From the NCBI GenBank assembly GCA_903927495.1, contig CAIYNH010000438.1, forward strand, positions 1 through 7,783: a stretch of DNA of 7,783 nt. Reading direction: 5' to 3'. The translations under genes were made by a program, and so were the position numbers. Source of the stretch: an uncultured beta proteobacterium. Lineage in GTDB: Bacteria > Pseudomonadota > Gammaproteobacteria > Burkholderiales > Burkholderiaceae_C. Within the stretch, counting starts at the first letter, position 1, and each line of letters begins with the position of its first letter. Positions 1 to 6,586 of this stretch are shown here, one piece after another. The notes under the pieces were generated by a model that did not search any database, was not told where the DNA came from, and worked only from the letters and a program-made list of their open reading frames with translations.

Positions 1-683
1 AGCACAATGCCCAGTTTGGCTTTGCAAGCCTGCTCACGAAGTGCCTTGATCGCCAGGCCATGGCTGAGCAGAAGATGGTGCGAGACCTGCATGGCCGTGG
101 CACGGTCCCGGATGCCTGGCGCAAACATGCCGCGCTTATGCCCCAGCACCGACATCACCCAGGGCTCGTTATGTGTGGTGATGGCCCGCACCCGAGCCCC
201 CAGGCGCGCATCCATGCCGAGTGCATATTCAACAAAACGCTGCACCGTGTCACGGTTGGCCCAGCCGCCACCGGATTGCAGTTCTGCTGGCAAGTCCCAA
301 TGGTTCAAGGTCATGTAGGGGTGAATACCGCGCTCCAGCAAGCCATCCACCAGACGCTCATAAAAATCCAGCCCTTTCACGTTCCAAGTTCCTGCGCCAC
401 TGGGACGCACCCGCGGCCACGACACAGAAAAACGATAGGCGTTAACGCCCAAGCTCGCTATCAAATCCAGATCGTCAGACCATCGGTGGTAATGGTCGCA
501 GGCGATTTCGGCATCACTGCCGTCCGCAATCGCACCCGGAATCTGGCAAAATTTGTCCCAGATAGAAGCACCTTTGCCATCTTCGACGGCAGCACCTTCA
601 ATCTGAAAGGCACTGGTGGCAACACCCCAGACAAAGCCGGGCGGAAATTTCATGGTCAAGTCAGAGGGAACGCTGAAATTCAT
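1..683 (-). CDS. Family 1 glycoside hydrolase (beta-glucosidase type), 3' end outside window
   Basis: Cytoplasmic hydrolase expected to cleave the terminal beta-linked sugar from disaccharides such as cellobiose. The visible 227 residues are the N-terminal half of a family 1 (TIM barrel) enzyme. Residues 13-31 hold the N-terminal signature (FPPGFVWG followed by ATSAFQIEGA), with Gln27 in the glycone-binding position. His128-Trp129 sit in NHWDLP, and Asn172-Glu173 in THNEPW, where the Glu is the family's acid/base catalyst. The nucleophile (TENG motif) would lie beyond the left edge, so catalytic completeness cannot be judged. There is no signal peptide. The chosen start overlaps the stop of the permease gene in an ATGA (680-683), a sign of translational coupling; a second in-frame ATG at 651-653 is also possible. 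Family members are usually about 440-480 residues, so about half is missing. Substrate is inferred: family 1 also contains galactosidases and phospho-glycosidases, but an ABC transporter instead of a PTS argues for an unphosphorylated substrate. Confidence 0.93.
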   Translation of the reverse strand, partial: MNFSVPSDLTMKFPPGFVWGVATSAFQIEGAAVEDGKGASIWDKFCQIPGAIADGSDAEIACDHYHRWSDDLDLIASLGVNAYRFSVSWPRVRPSGAGTWNVKGLDFYERLVDGLLERGIHPYMTLNHWDLPAELQSGGGWANRDTVQRFVEYALGMDARLGARVRAITTHNEPWVMSVLGHKRGMFAPGIRDRATAMQVSHHLLLSHGLAIKALREQACKAKLGIV

Positions 684-1510
684 TTGACGGCCCCAGTGGT
701 CAAGCCAGAAATAAGTTGCCTGGACGACATCACAAACAGCACCACCAAGGGCAGTGTGGCAATGGCAGAGCCCGTCATCAGGGCACCCCACTCGGTGTCA
801 ACCGGGCTTTGCAAACTGCGCAAAGCCAGGGGCAAGGTGTACATATCCGGGGAACGCATCACAATTAATGGCCCGATGAAGTTATTCCAGGAGGCAATAA
901 AGGTGATCAGACCCAAAGTGCCTAAGGCGGGTTTGAGCAGGGGCAACACGATGCGCACGAAGATGCCCATCTCGCTGCAACCGTCCATGCGTGCTGCCTC
1001 AATCAAGTCTTTGGGGATGGAAGAGGTCACAAACTGGCGCATTAAAAAAATACCGAAAGCGCTGGCGGCACCGGGAATGTAGAGCGCACGCGGCTGATCA
1101 ATCCAACCCAGCACATCCATGATCATGAAGGTCGGAATCATGTTCATGAAAGATGGCAACAGCATCGTGCCCATGACCAACCCGAACAGCGCGTTTTTAT
1201 ATTTGAAGTCAAACAGCGCAAAAGCGTAGCCGCCCATCGAGCAAAACAGCAGCGTCAGAGCCGTCGAGGCAAGCGCCACATACAAGCTCCAGCCCAGGTT
1301 GCGCCAAAACGGCATGCGGTCGGTCAAGATTTTCAGATTGTCAAAAAAACTGTCGCCAAAAAACATGGGGGGTGGCAAGCTGAAAATTTCTGTGCGTGAA
1401 TGGGTGGCAAACACAAACATGAAATAGAACGGTGCCAGCATGATCAAGGCACCTATAGCCACCACAACGTAGGCTGCCCATGGGGCCAATTGTTCGGATT
1501 TAATCTTCAT
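680..1510 (-). CDS. Sugar ABC transporter permease, MalG type
   Basis: Inner-membrane subunit that pairs with the MalF-type permease to form the sugar translocation path. At 276 residues it has the usual length. Six hydrophobic segments are visible (about 12-36, 76-100, 108-131, 143-161, 196-218, 242-262). The cytoplasmic EAA loop that docks on the ATPase is clear at 166-194 (PKDLIEAARMDG, then LPLLKP). I chose the ATG at 1508-1510 (MKIKSEQ) because it gives the usual short N-terminus before the first membrane segment; it lies 13 bases after the upstream stop. A GTG at 1538-1540 would add ten residues and overlap the upstream gene by 17 bases. Neither start has a convincing Shine-Dalgarno sequence, so coupling to the preceding gene is likely. 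Sugar specificity cannot be read from this subunit; the beta-glucoside role rests on the adjoining hydrolase gene. Confidence 0.93.
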   Translation of the reverse strand: MKIKSEQLAPWAAYVVVAIGALIMLAPFYFMFVFATHSRTEIFSLPPPMFFGDSFFDNLKILTDRMPFWRNLGWSLYVALASTALTLLFCSMGGYAFALFDFKYKNALFGLVMGTMLLPSFMNMIPTFMIMDVLGWIDQPRALYIPGAASAFGIFLMRQFVTSSIPKDLIEAARMDGCSEMGIFVRIVLPLLKPALGTLGLITFIASWNNFIGPLIVMRSPDMYTLPLALRSLQSPVDTEWGALMTGSAIATLPLVVLFVMSSRQLISGLTTGAVK

Positions 1511-1523
1511 GGGGTTGGGTGTT

Positions 1524-2459
1524 TCATACAGAAGAGTCACGCGGGCGGAACGCCCGATTGGTCAGCCAGGTCAGGGCCGCCACCAAAATGAACAACAACC
1601 AAGACATGGCGCTGGCAGCACCAAAGTCGTTGAAGTCAAAGGCCATGCGGTACAAATAGATGGCAGTCGTCATGCCCGACTGATCCGAGCCGCCACGGCC
1701 ACCGGTCAAGATGAAGGGTTCCTCAAACAGTTGCAGCCCACCAATCACACTCAGCGTCACGCCAAAATAGATCATCGGCTTCAAACTGGGCAAGGTAATA
1801 AACCAGAACTGTTGCAAACGCCCGGCACCGTCCATGGTGGCGGCCTCGTAAATATCCTTCGGAATGGTCTGCAGTGCGGCCAGGTAAAGCACCACGTTAA
1901 AGCCAACATAGCGCCAGAAAACGATCATCGAAATGGCCGGTTTGATGTGATCCGGGTCGTTCAGCCAATCCACTGCCTCGCTTGGCACCAGCCAGCCAAA
2001 CCCCGGCACTTCATGCAAGGTGCGTAAACCCAGATTGATCAAGCCAAAGTCGGTAGAAAACAGCGAACTGAACAAAATTGCAATGGCCACCGTGGAGGTG
2101 ATGTAGGGCATGAAATAGGCACCCACCACACCATTGCGCAGGCGCTTGAAAGACGAGTGAATAAAGTAGGCCAGCGGAATCGCCACCAGATGCTGCGGCA
2201 CACCGGAGGCCAAGGCCAGCCAGGCCGTGTTTTTAAGCGACTTCCAGAACCATTCATCTTGCAGGGCGAAGACAAAATTCTCTAAACCGACAAAGCGCAT
2301 GGCCGACAGGCCACTGGTGGGCTCCCAGGACTGAAATGCCAGGTACAGCGAGAAAGCCAATGGAAACACACCAAACACCAGGAACAAAATCAGAAACGGG
2401 CTGACAAACACATAAGGTGCCCAGGTGGGTGACAGGCGCAAGGCTTTAGGCAAATTCAT
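1524..2459 (-). CDS. Sugar ABC transporter permease, MalF type
   Basis: First of the two inner-membrane permeases of a carbohydrate-uptake ABC transporter (CUT1 type by similarity). The protein has 311 residues and six hydrophobic segments at about 14-40, 76-101, 112-134, 175-196, 227-244 and 283-302. It lacks the large periplasmic loop of enteric MalF, as is usual in CUT1 systems of other bacteria. The EAA loop is at 200-228, with EAATMDGAG at 205-213 followed by LPSLKP. The ATG at 2457-2459 starts MNLPKALRL just ahead of the first membrane segment; a purine-rich GGAAAG lies rather far upstream of it. The gene is 51 bases after the binding-protein gene and very close to the MalG-type gene, so the three should be co-transcribed. 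No gene for the ATP-hydrolysing subunit is present between the repressor and the hydrolase; it is either beyond the left edge or supplied by a shared MsiK/UgpC-like ATPase encoded elsewhere. Confidence 0.94.
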   Translation of the reverse strand: MNLPKALRLSPTWAPYVFVSPFLILFLVFGVFPLAFSLYLAFQSWEPTSGLSAMRFVGLENFVFALQDEWFWKSLKNTAWLALASGVPQHLVAIPLAYFIHSSFKRLRNGVVGAYFMPYITSTVAIAILFSSLFSTDFGLINLGLRTLHEVPGFGWLVPSEAVDWLNDPDHIKPAISMIVFWRYVGFNVVLYLAALQTIPKDIYEAATMDGAGRLQQFWFITLPSLKPMIYFGVTLSVIGGLQLFEEPFILTGGRGGSDQSGMTTAIYLYRMAFDFNDFGAASAMSWLLFILVAALTWLTNRAFRPRDSSV

Positions 2460-2510
2460 GGTGAGCCAGCTTTCCGTTTGAGCGTGAGTAAATCATTTCA
2501 TTGGCATCCA

Positions 2511-3779
2511 TCAGCGGTGCGCCCGTTTTTCCAGCAGCCGCTGGGCATCCGCCAAGGCCACGCCGATGTCTTTGCCGCGGTCGAGCACTTTGTCCAGCTC
2601 GGTGTTGATAACTTCGTCGGCAAAGGCATCCTGTTTGTGCACACTGACGGCGGCGATGTGGCGAGTCGCCTCACGCCAGCCCAGTCGCGCCTTTTGCTGA
2701 CCCAGGAACACAATGGGTTGCTCAAAAAATGGATCGGTGTAGGTTTCCAGCAGCGCTGGAAAAGCATCTTGTGACTTGAAGGCGCTGAGTTGAACCTCGC
2801 GGTTAAGCGTCATCAGCTGGATAAATTCCCAAGCCAACGCCTTGTTGCCTGCAGGTGCGCCCCGCGCAATGGCGAAGAAAGTTCCACCGTAGGCGGCAAA
2901 AGAGCCTTCCGGCAACTGCGCGGCGTGCCAGAGTCCTTTGGTGGTCGGGGCCAACCAGTTGTTCAGGTGCCCAGCTAACCAGGCGCCGGTCATCTGGGTT
3001 GCGATGCTGCCGCGCTTAAAACCTTCGGACCACTCGTTGGTCCAGGCATTGACCCGGGCATCGAGTTTGTTTTGCCGAATTTTCCGTGCCAATTCAAAGG
3101 CCCGAACAAAACGCGGACTGCTCACCAGCACCTTGGATTGGTTGTCAAAATACAGACCTTCCCCCGCCTTGATGCCGGTGCGGATGACGATGTCCTTCAT
3201 GTCACGCGCATGTGCCATCAGATACGAACCGGTGGTGGCCTTGATCCTGATGCCACTGTCGACGTAGCTGTCCCAGGAGCGGGTAAGTTCGTCTTCCGAA
3301 ATACCCGCCTTGGCCAAAATGTCGGTGCGGTACAGCAGCGTGCCTGGACCAATGTCAGTGGGAGCGGCAACCACCGCACCTGTGCGATTGGTGGCCTGGT
3401 CAAAGGCATAGGGTACAAAGCGCGACTGGAATTTTTTGATGTTGTAAGGTTCTTTAGCCAGATCTTCCAGCCCGCCACCCTGCGCAAACCGACCCACGTA
3501 CCCCACTTCGAGTGCCATCACATCCGGCAAATAGAACGAGGTGGACAGCGCTGTGGTCATGGCCGTGTGATGGTCGACAAACTGGCGACTAACCACCTTG
3601 ATGTCCACGCCGGGGTGCGATTTTTTCCACAACGGAATGGCCGAGCGCACGATTTCATCGACCGCCGGAAAAGCGGCAACGGTCAAACTCTGCTGCGCCC
3701 ATGCTTGACTTAGCAGCACGGCAGTGCCCAAGCCGACAAGCCACTTGCCTATGCTTTTTAAATATTCAAGTTGGTGCAT
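2511..3779 (-). CDS. Periplasmic sugar-binding protein of ABC transporter (extracellular family 1)
   Basis: Captures the sugar in the periplasm and delivers it to the MalF/MalG-type permeases encoded immediately downstream. The protein has 422 residues, normal for MalE-like family 1 binding proteins. A Sec signal peptide is visible: charged start with Lys8 and Lys12, hydrophobic core at 13-24 (WLVGLGTAVLLS), and an AWA cleavage site at 26-28, giving a mature N-terminus QQSLTVAAFP. No lipobox cysteine is present, so a soluble periplasmic protein is expected. Typical family features follow: a first strand and helix with PLWKKSHPGVDIKVV near residues 50-65, and ALSTSFYLPDVMAL further on. The start at 3777-3779 is supported by a GGAG at 3786-3789 six bases upstream and by the signal peptide beginning there. 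An in-frame upstream extension to 3890 would run across the operator and hide the signal peptide, so I rejected it. The ligand is unknown; a cellobiose-like sugar is inferred from the neighbouring hydrolase. Confidence 0.92.
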   Translation of the reverse strand: MHQLEYLKSIGKWLVGLGTAVLLSQAWAQQSLTVAAFPAVDEIVRSAIPLWKKSHPGVDIKVVSRQFVDHHTAMTTALSTSFYLPDVMALEVGYVGRFAQGGGLEDLAKEPYNIKKFQSRFVPYAFDQATNRTGAVVAAPTDIGPGTLLYRTDILAKAGISEDELTRSWDSYVDSGIRIKATTGSYLMAHARDMKDIVIRTGIKAGEGLYFDNQSKVLVSSPRFVRAFELARKIRQNKLDARVNAWTNEWSEGFKRGSIATQMTGAWLAGHLNNWLAPTTKGLWHAAQLPEGSFAAYGGTFFAIARGAPAGNKALAWEFIQLMTLNREVQLSAFKSQDAFPALLETYTDPFFEQPIVFLGQQKARLGWREATRHIAAVSVHKQDAFADEVINTELDKVLDRGKDIGVALADAQRLLEKRAHR

Positions 3780-3785
3780 CCGTGT

Positions 3786-3789
3786 CTCC
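3786..3789 (-). promoter_or_regulatory. Shine-Dalgarno sequence of the sugar-binding protein gene
   Basis: The minus strand reads GGAGACACGGATG, placing GGAG six bases ahead of the ATG at 3777-3779. This decides the start of the binding-protein gene in favour of the signal-peptide start rather than the longer in-frame opening at 3890. Confidence 0.7.
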
Positions 3790-3853
3790 ATGATCCTGGT
3801 GCAAAGCTTGCACTGCCCGCCCCAAAGCTGCTGATCACATTTCCCAAAAAAAT

Positions 3854-3869
3854 ATGAAAGCGCTTTCAT
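3854..3869. promoter_or_regulatory. LacI-family operator palindrome upstream of the sugar-uptake operon
   Basis: ATGAAAGCGCTTTCAT is a perfect 16-base inverted repeat with a central CG step, the hallmark of LacI/GalR-family operators. The inner 14 bases fit the CcpA cre consensus TGWNANCGNTNWCA at every position. It lies 74 bases upstream of the binding-protein start and 55 bases downstream of the repressor stop. It is therefore placed to control the transporter and hydrolase genes without controlling the repressor's own start. The obvious ligand is the repressor encoded at 3925-4989; this pairing is inferred from proximity and family. I could not fix a convincing -35/-10 pair around it. Confidence 0.88.
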
Positions 3870-3924
3870 GCTGCATTCTAGTGAGAACAACTCAAGTATT
3901 AACCTAGGGAAATCCCGATGAAGA

Positions 3925-4989
3925 CTAATTCAGCGGCGGGGCGCTGGATTCGCGCACCACCAACAGAGGTGCTGGTACCTGGCCGAGGGGTTTCACGCCA
4001 TTGAGCAGTTGCAGCATGGAGGTGGCCGCCAGGCAGCCGAGTTCGTAGGCTGACTCGTGAATGCTGCTCAATGGAGGTGCAGCGTACATCGCCATGGGCA
4101 AGTCATCAAAACCAATCAAAGACACGTCACGTGGTACCCGCAAGCCGCTCCGGTGCAGCCCCAGCGCGGCACCAAACGCCATTTGATCGTTGGCCGCGAA
4201 TATCGCCGTGAAGCTGCACTTTTGCCCCAGCAACTGAGTGACGGCCTGCAAACCACTGCTTTCACGGAAGTCACCCGCCAGCACCAGCGTCGGATCATAG
4301 ACAAGTCCCGCAGCTTCAAGGGCAGCGCGGTAGCCACGCAAGCGTTCGTTGGCATCGGGGTGATCTGGTGCACCAGCAATAAAAACAATGCGGCGGTGGC
4401 CCAGGTCGAGCAAATGTTGGGTGGCCATGCGTCCACCTTCAAAATTGTCAAAATTCAAAGAAAACAAACCCGGCGCTTTCAAGGATCGTCCGGTCACAAC
4501 GACCGGTATCGTTTTGGCGCAAGTTTTCAGAGTTTGATCTGACAAACGACCGGTCAGCACAATAATCCCGTCAACACGGCGCGATCGCAGCACGTCAATG
4601 CATTTTGATTCTTCTTTGGCATCCCAATGTCCACTGACATACAGCGCGCTGTATCCGGCACGGTCAAGTTCGTATTCAATGCCACTCAGTGCAACCCCAT
4701 AAAAAGGGCTGTCAATGGCCTGGGTAATGACACCAATGCTCAATGTTCGCCCCCCAGCCAACCCACGCGCCATAGGATTGGGCACAAACCCAAGCTTCGC
4801 AATAGCATCATCGACCGCTGTTTTCTTCAGGCCACTGACCACAGCGGTACCATTCAAAATACGCGAGACGGTACTCGGGGACACGCCTGCCAGTTGCGCC
4901 ACCATGTCAAGTGTCACAACCTGGGCATTGCGTGCTGAAGCCTGCTTGACCAGCCTGCTCTTGTCGGCCATCAGAATTTTGTTTTTCAT
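3925..4989 (-). CDS. LacI-family transcriptional repressor of the sugar-uptake operon
   Basis: DNA-binding repressor of the LacI/GalR family, 354 residues, a little longer than usual because of about 25 residues ahead of the DNA-binding domain. The helix-turn-helix is at 27-46 (LDMVAQLAGVSPSTVSRILN), followed by LGFVPNPMARGLAGG at 66-80, which contains the hinge helix. A periplasmic-binding-protein-like sensor domain starts at about 83 (SIGVITQAIDSPFYG) and runs to the C-terminus, with the typical FAANDQMAFGAA and SLIGFDDLPMA stretches. The inducer is unknown but should be the imported sugar or a product of it. The gene runs in the same direction as the operon it likely controls, instead of divergently, and a LacI-type operator lies 55 bases past its stop. 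The start at 4987-4989 has no clear Shine-Dalgarno; an in-frame ATG at 4966-4968 (MADKSRL) is an alternative. Related in arrangement to cebR of actinobacteria. Confidence 0.94.
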   Translation of the reverse strand: MKNKILMADKSRLVKQASARNAQVVTLDMVAQLAGVSPSTVSRILNGTAVVSGLKKTAVDDAIAKLGFVPNPMARGLAGGRTLSIGVITQAIDSPFYGVALSGIEYELDRAGYSALYVSGHWDAKEESKCIDVLRSRRVDGIIVLTGRLSDQTLKTCAKTIPVVVTGRSLKAPGLFSLNFDNFEGGRMATQHLLDLGHRRIVFIAGAPDHPDANERLRGYRAALEAAGLVYDPTLVLAGDFRESSGLQAVTQLLGQKCSFTAIFAANDQMAFGAALGLHRSGLRVPRDVSLIGFDDLPMAMYAAPPLSSIHESAYELGCLAATSMLQLLNGVKPLGQVPAPLLVVRESSAPPLN

Positions 4990-5082
4990 GGTTGAACGAA
5001 ATTATCTAGATCGGGAAGTGTGCCGTATTTCAAATCTGCCGCCCATCCCGTTTTTCCCTTAGCATTCAAAGATAATAAACCC
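4990..5082. other. Divergent intergenic region between the repressor and GspC-like genes
   Basis: This 93-base, relatively A+T-rich spacer must hold the promoters of both the minus-strand repressor and the plus-strand gene block. On the minus strand TTGAAA (5028-5033) is followed after 19 bases by TAGATA (5003-5008), a poor-spacing match to a sigma-70 promoter. On the plus strand GATAAT (5071-5076) resembles a -10 box but has no good -35 partner and lies only six bases before the ATG. No copy of the GAAAGCGCTTTC operator is present, so the repressor does not obviously regulate itself here. Confidence 0.4.
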
Positions 5083-5550
5083 ATGCAAGCCTTCAATCTT
5101 TCCGTCTGGCCAGTGCGCCTGAGCACCTTGATCTTAGCCACAATGGCCACCGCCAGTGCGGCCCATTGGTTTCTCAAGTGGTCTGAAGCTCCGCCAGTGC
5201 CACCCGTACAAACGGTGTTGCCGGCAGCAAAAATTATCGATTCAGCCCGGATTGCACTACTCCTGGGTGCTGCCGCATTCACTGCCAATCGCGACACAGC
5301 GGCACCTGTGAGCAACGCCATGGGAAAATACAAACTGCTCGGTGTCATTGCACAGGGCAGTCAGGGCAGTGCGTTGATTGGCATCGACGGCGAGCCCGCC
5401 AAACCCTACCGGGTTGGTGACAAGTTGCCGGGTGACCTGGTGTTGCAATCGGTCAAGGCACGCAGCGCCGCCCTGGCAACCAGTCTGGAAACGCCTGTCT
5501 CCGTCACCCTGCAGTTGCCGCCACCGACCAGCAGTCAAGCCGCCAAATAG
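5083..5550 (+). CDS. GspC-like type II secretion inner-membrane protein, short form without PDZ domain
   Basis: Small bitopic inner-membrane protein of 155 residues. A short cytoplasmic start is followed by one membrane segment at about 13-31 and a Pro-rich linker (APPVPPVQ at 36-43). A homology-region domain like that of GspC (T2SSC) follows at about 82-146: KYKLLGVIAQGSQGSALIGI, then the KPYRVGDKLPGDLVL stretch and a terminal strand LQLPPP. In canonical type II secretion this domain contacts the outer-membrane secretin GspD. Full GspC proteins are about 270-300 residues and continue into a PDZ or coiled-coil domain; here the protein ends just after the homology region with a short TSSQAAK tail. 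No other secretion gene is in the window. I chose the ATG at 5083 because it gives a normal N-terminus ahead of the membrane segment; a GTG at 5020-5022 would add 21 residues. No clear ribosome-binding site. The family assignment is from pattern recognition only. Confidence 0.72.
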   Translation: MQAFNLSVWPVRLSTLILATMATASAAHWFLKWSEAPPVPPVQTVLPAAKIIDSARIALLLGAAAFTANRDTAAPVSNAMGKYKLLGVIAQGSQGSALIGIDGEPAKPYRVGDKLPGDLVLQSVKARSAALATSLETPVSVTLQLPPPTSSQAAK

Positions 5551-5566
5551 CCGACCAAGGTTATGC

Positions 5567-6565
5567 ATGGGTGAATTCGACCTGATTGCACGGTACTTCA
5601 AGCGTCCGGCACGCCGGGCCGACGTAGGCATTGGCGATGACTGTGCGCTGCTGCGGCCAGCACCCGGCATGCAACTGGCCATATCCAGTGACATGCTGGT
5701 ACAGGGGCGGCACTTCTTTTCGGATGTCGATCCGCGCACCCTGGGCCACAAGGCGCTGGCCGTGAACCTCAGCGACCTGGCTGCCTGCGGGGCCAAGCCA
5801 CTGGCTTTTACGCTGGCGCTGGCGCTACCGCAAGCTGATGAAGCCTGGCTAGCCGGATTCTCACAAGGTTTACTGGCACTGGCCGATGCCCATGGCTGCG
5901 AGCTGATCGGCGGCGACACCACGGCCGGTCCGCTCAATATCTGCATCACCGTCTTTGGTGAAGTGCCGCTTCACCACGGCCGATCGCAAGCCTTGCTGCG
6001 CAGTGGCGCGCAGGCTGGCGATGACCTGTATGTCAGCGGCACCCTAGGTGATGCCCGGCTAGCACTTGATGTGTTGCTGGGCCGACTCAAGGTGCCAGAG
6101 CCGGTGCTGAGCGCAGCCCGCCTGCGCCTGGAAACCCCGACCCCTCGGGTTGCCTTGGGCCTGGCACTGCGGGGCATCGCTTCTGCCGCCATTGATGTCA
6201 GCGACGGCCTGCTGGGCGACCTCGGTCACATCCTGGAATGCTCAGCAGTTGGGGCCACGGTGGAGGTCGATTCTACTATTGGTTTGATAGCAGCTCACGC
6301 TTATTACATGAGCTATAGAAGCACATTTTTCAATGACATTTCAATCGAACAATGGCGCGCATGGGCGCTGGCTGGGGGTGACGATTACGAACTTATATTT
6401 ACTGCTGCACCCAGTCAGCACGAGGCCGTGCTGGCGGCCAGCCAACTCAGCCAGACCCCGGTTAAACGTATCGGCCAGATCAATGCCAAACCCGGACTGC
6501 AGTTGCTTGACTCGCTTAGCCACAGCCTGCCCAACCGCTACGCCTCCTTCGACCACTTTGCTTGA
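5567..6565 (+). CDS. thiL: Thiamine-monophosphate kinase
   Basis: Cytoplasmic enzyme that phosphorylates thiamine monophosphate with ATP to thiamine diphosphate, the last step of cofactor synthesis. The 332-residue protein shows the family's landmarks in order: GIGDDCA at 21-27 (nucleotide and metal-binding aspartates), SSDMLVQGRHF at 40-50, KALAVNLSDLAACGA at 62-76, GGDTT at 115-119, DVSDGL at 210-215 and GGDDYEL at 270-276. It belongs to the AIR-synthase/ThiL ATP-binding fold. The start at 5567 is preceded by AGG (5558-5560); the nearby ATG at 5563 is out of frame. The gene begins 16 bases after the GspC-like stop. Oddity: residues 236-260, between VEVD and WALAGG, are Ser/Tyr/Phe-rich and are encoded by A+T-rich DNA (6275-6328) unlike the rest of the gene. 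That DNA matches a second segment in pncC. The insertion falls in a loop of variable length between motifs, so the enzyme is probably still active. Confidence 0.97.
   Translation: MGEFDLIARYFKRPARRADVGIGDDCALLRPAPGMQLAISSDMLVQGRHFFSDVDPRTLGHKALAVNLSDLAACGAKPLAFTLALALPQADEAWLAGFSQGLLALADAHGCELIGGDTTAGPLNICITVFGEVPLHHGRSQALLRSGAQAGDDLYVSGTLGDARLALDVLLGRLKVPEPVLSAARLRLETPTPRVALGLALRGIASAAIDVSDGLLGDLGHILECSAVGATVEVDSTIGLIAAHAYYMSYRSTFFNDISIEQWRAWALAGGDDYELIFTAAPSQHEAVLAASQLSQTPVKRIGQINAKPGLQLLDSLSHSLPNRYASFDHFA
6275..6328 (+). repeat. Dispersed short repeat, copy 1, inside thiL
   Basis: This A+T-rich segment contains an imperfect inverted repeat: AGCTCACG (6292-6299) faces CATGAGCT (6307-6314), with outer partners ATAGC (6287-6291) and GCTATAG (6312-6318). 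By hand alignment it matches 7197-7250 at about 37 of 54 positions with one compensating single-base gap on each side. The two copies are read in different frames, so the likeness is at the DNA level and not from related proteins. It resembles short palindromic repeats I recall as scattered in Comamonadaceae genomes; that recollection is unverified. Confidence 0.55.
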
Positions 6566-6586
6566 AGAGCGCTGGATCATCAGACC

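Noticed and set aside
60..1082. A 340-codon plus-strand open frame opposite the hydrolase and MalG-type permease genes
   Set aside because: It spans two clear minus-strand genes and their junction, its translation has no recognisable domain, and it is rich in Arg, His, Thr and Pro as expected for the antisense of G+C-rich genes.
3780..3890. In-frame N-terminal extension of the sugar-binding protein up to 3890
   Set aside because: It would place the signal peptide inside the protein and run across the operator; the ATG at 3779 has a good Shine-Dalgarno sequence and a normal signal peptide.
3907..3916. GGGAAATCCC inverted repeat between the repressor and binding-protein genes
   Set aside because: Four-base arms with a two-base centre are too short to form a stable hairpin and match no operator I know; likely chance.
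5378..5566. Longer start for thiL overlapping the GspC-like gene
   Set aside because: The extra 63 residues are a frame-shifted reading of the GspC-like gene; the family's normal N-terminus (GEFDLIARYF) begins at 5567 with an AGG upstream.
5257..5949. A 230-codon minus-strand open frame opposite the GspC-like gene and thiL
   Set aside because: Its Ser/Ala/Arg-rich translation has no domain, and it covers the junction of two well-supported plus-strand genes.
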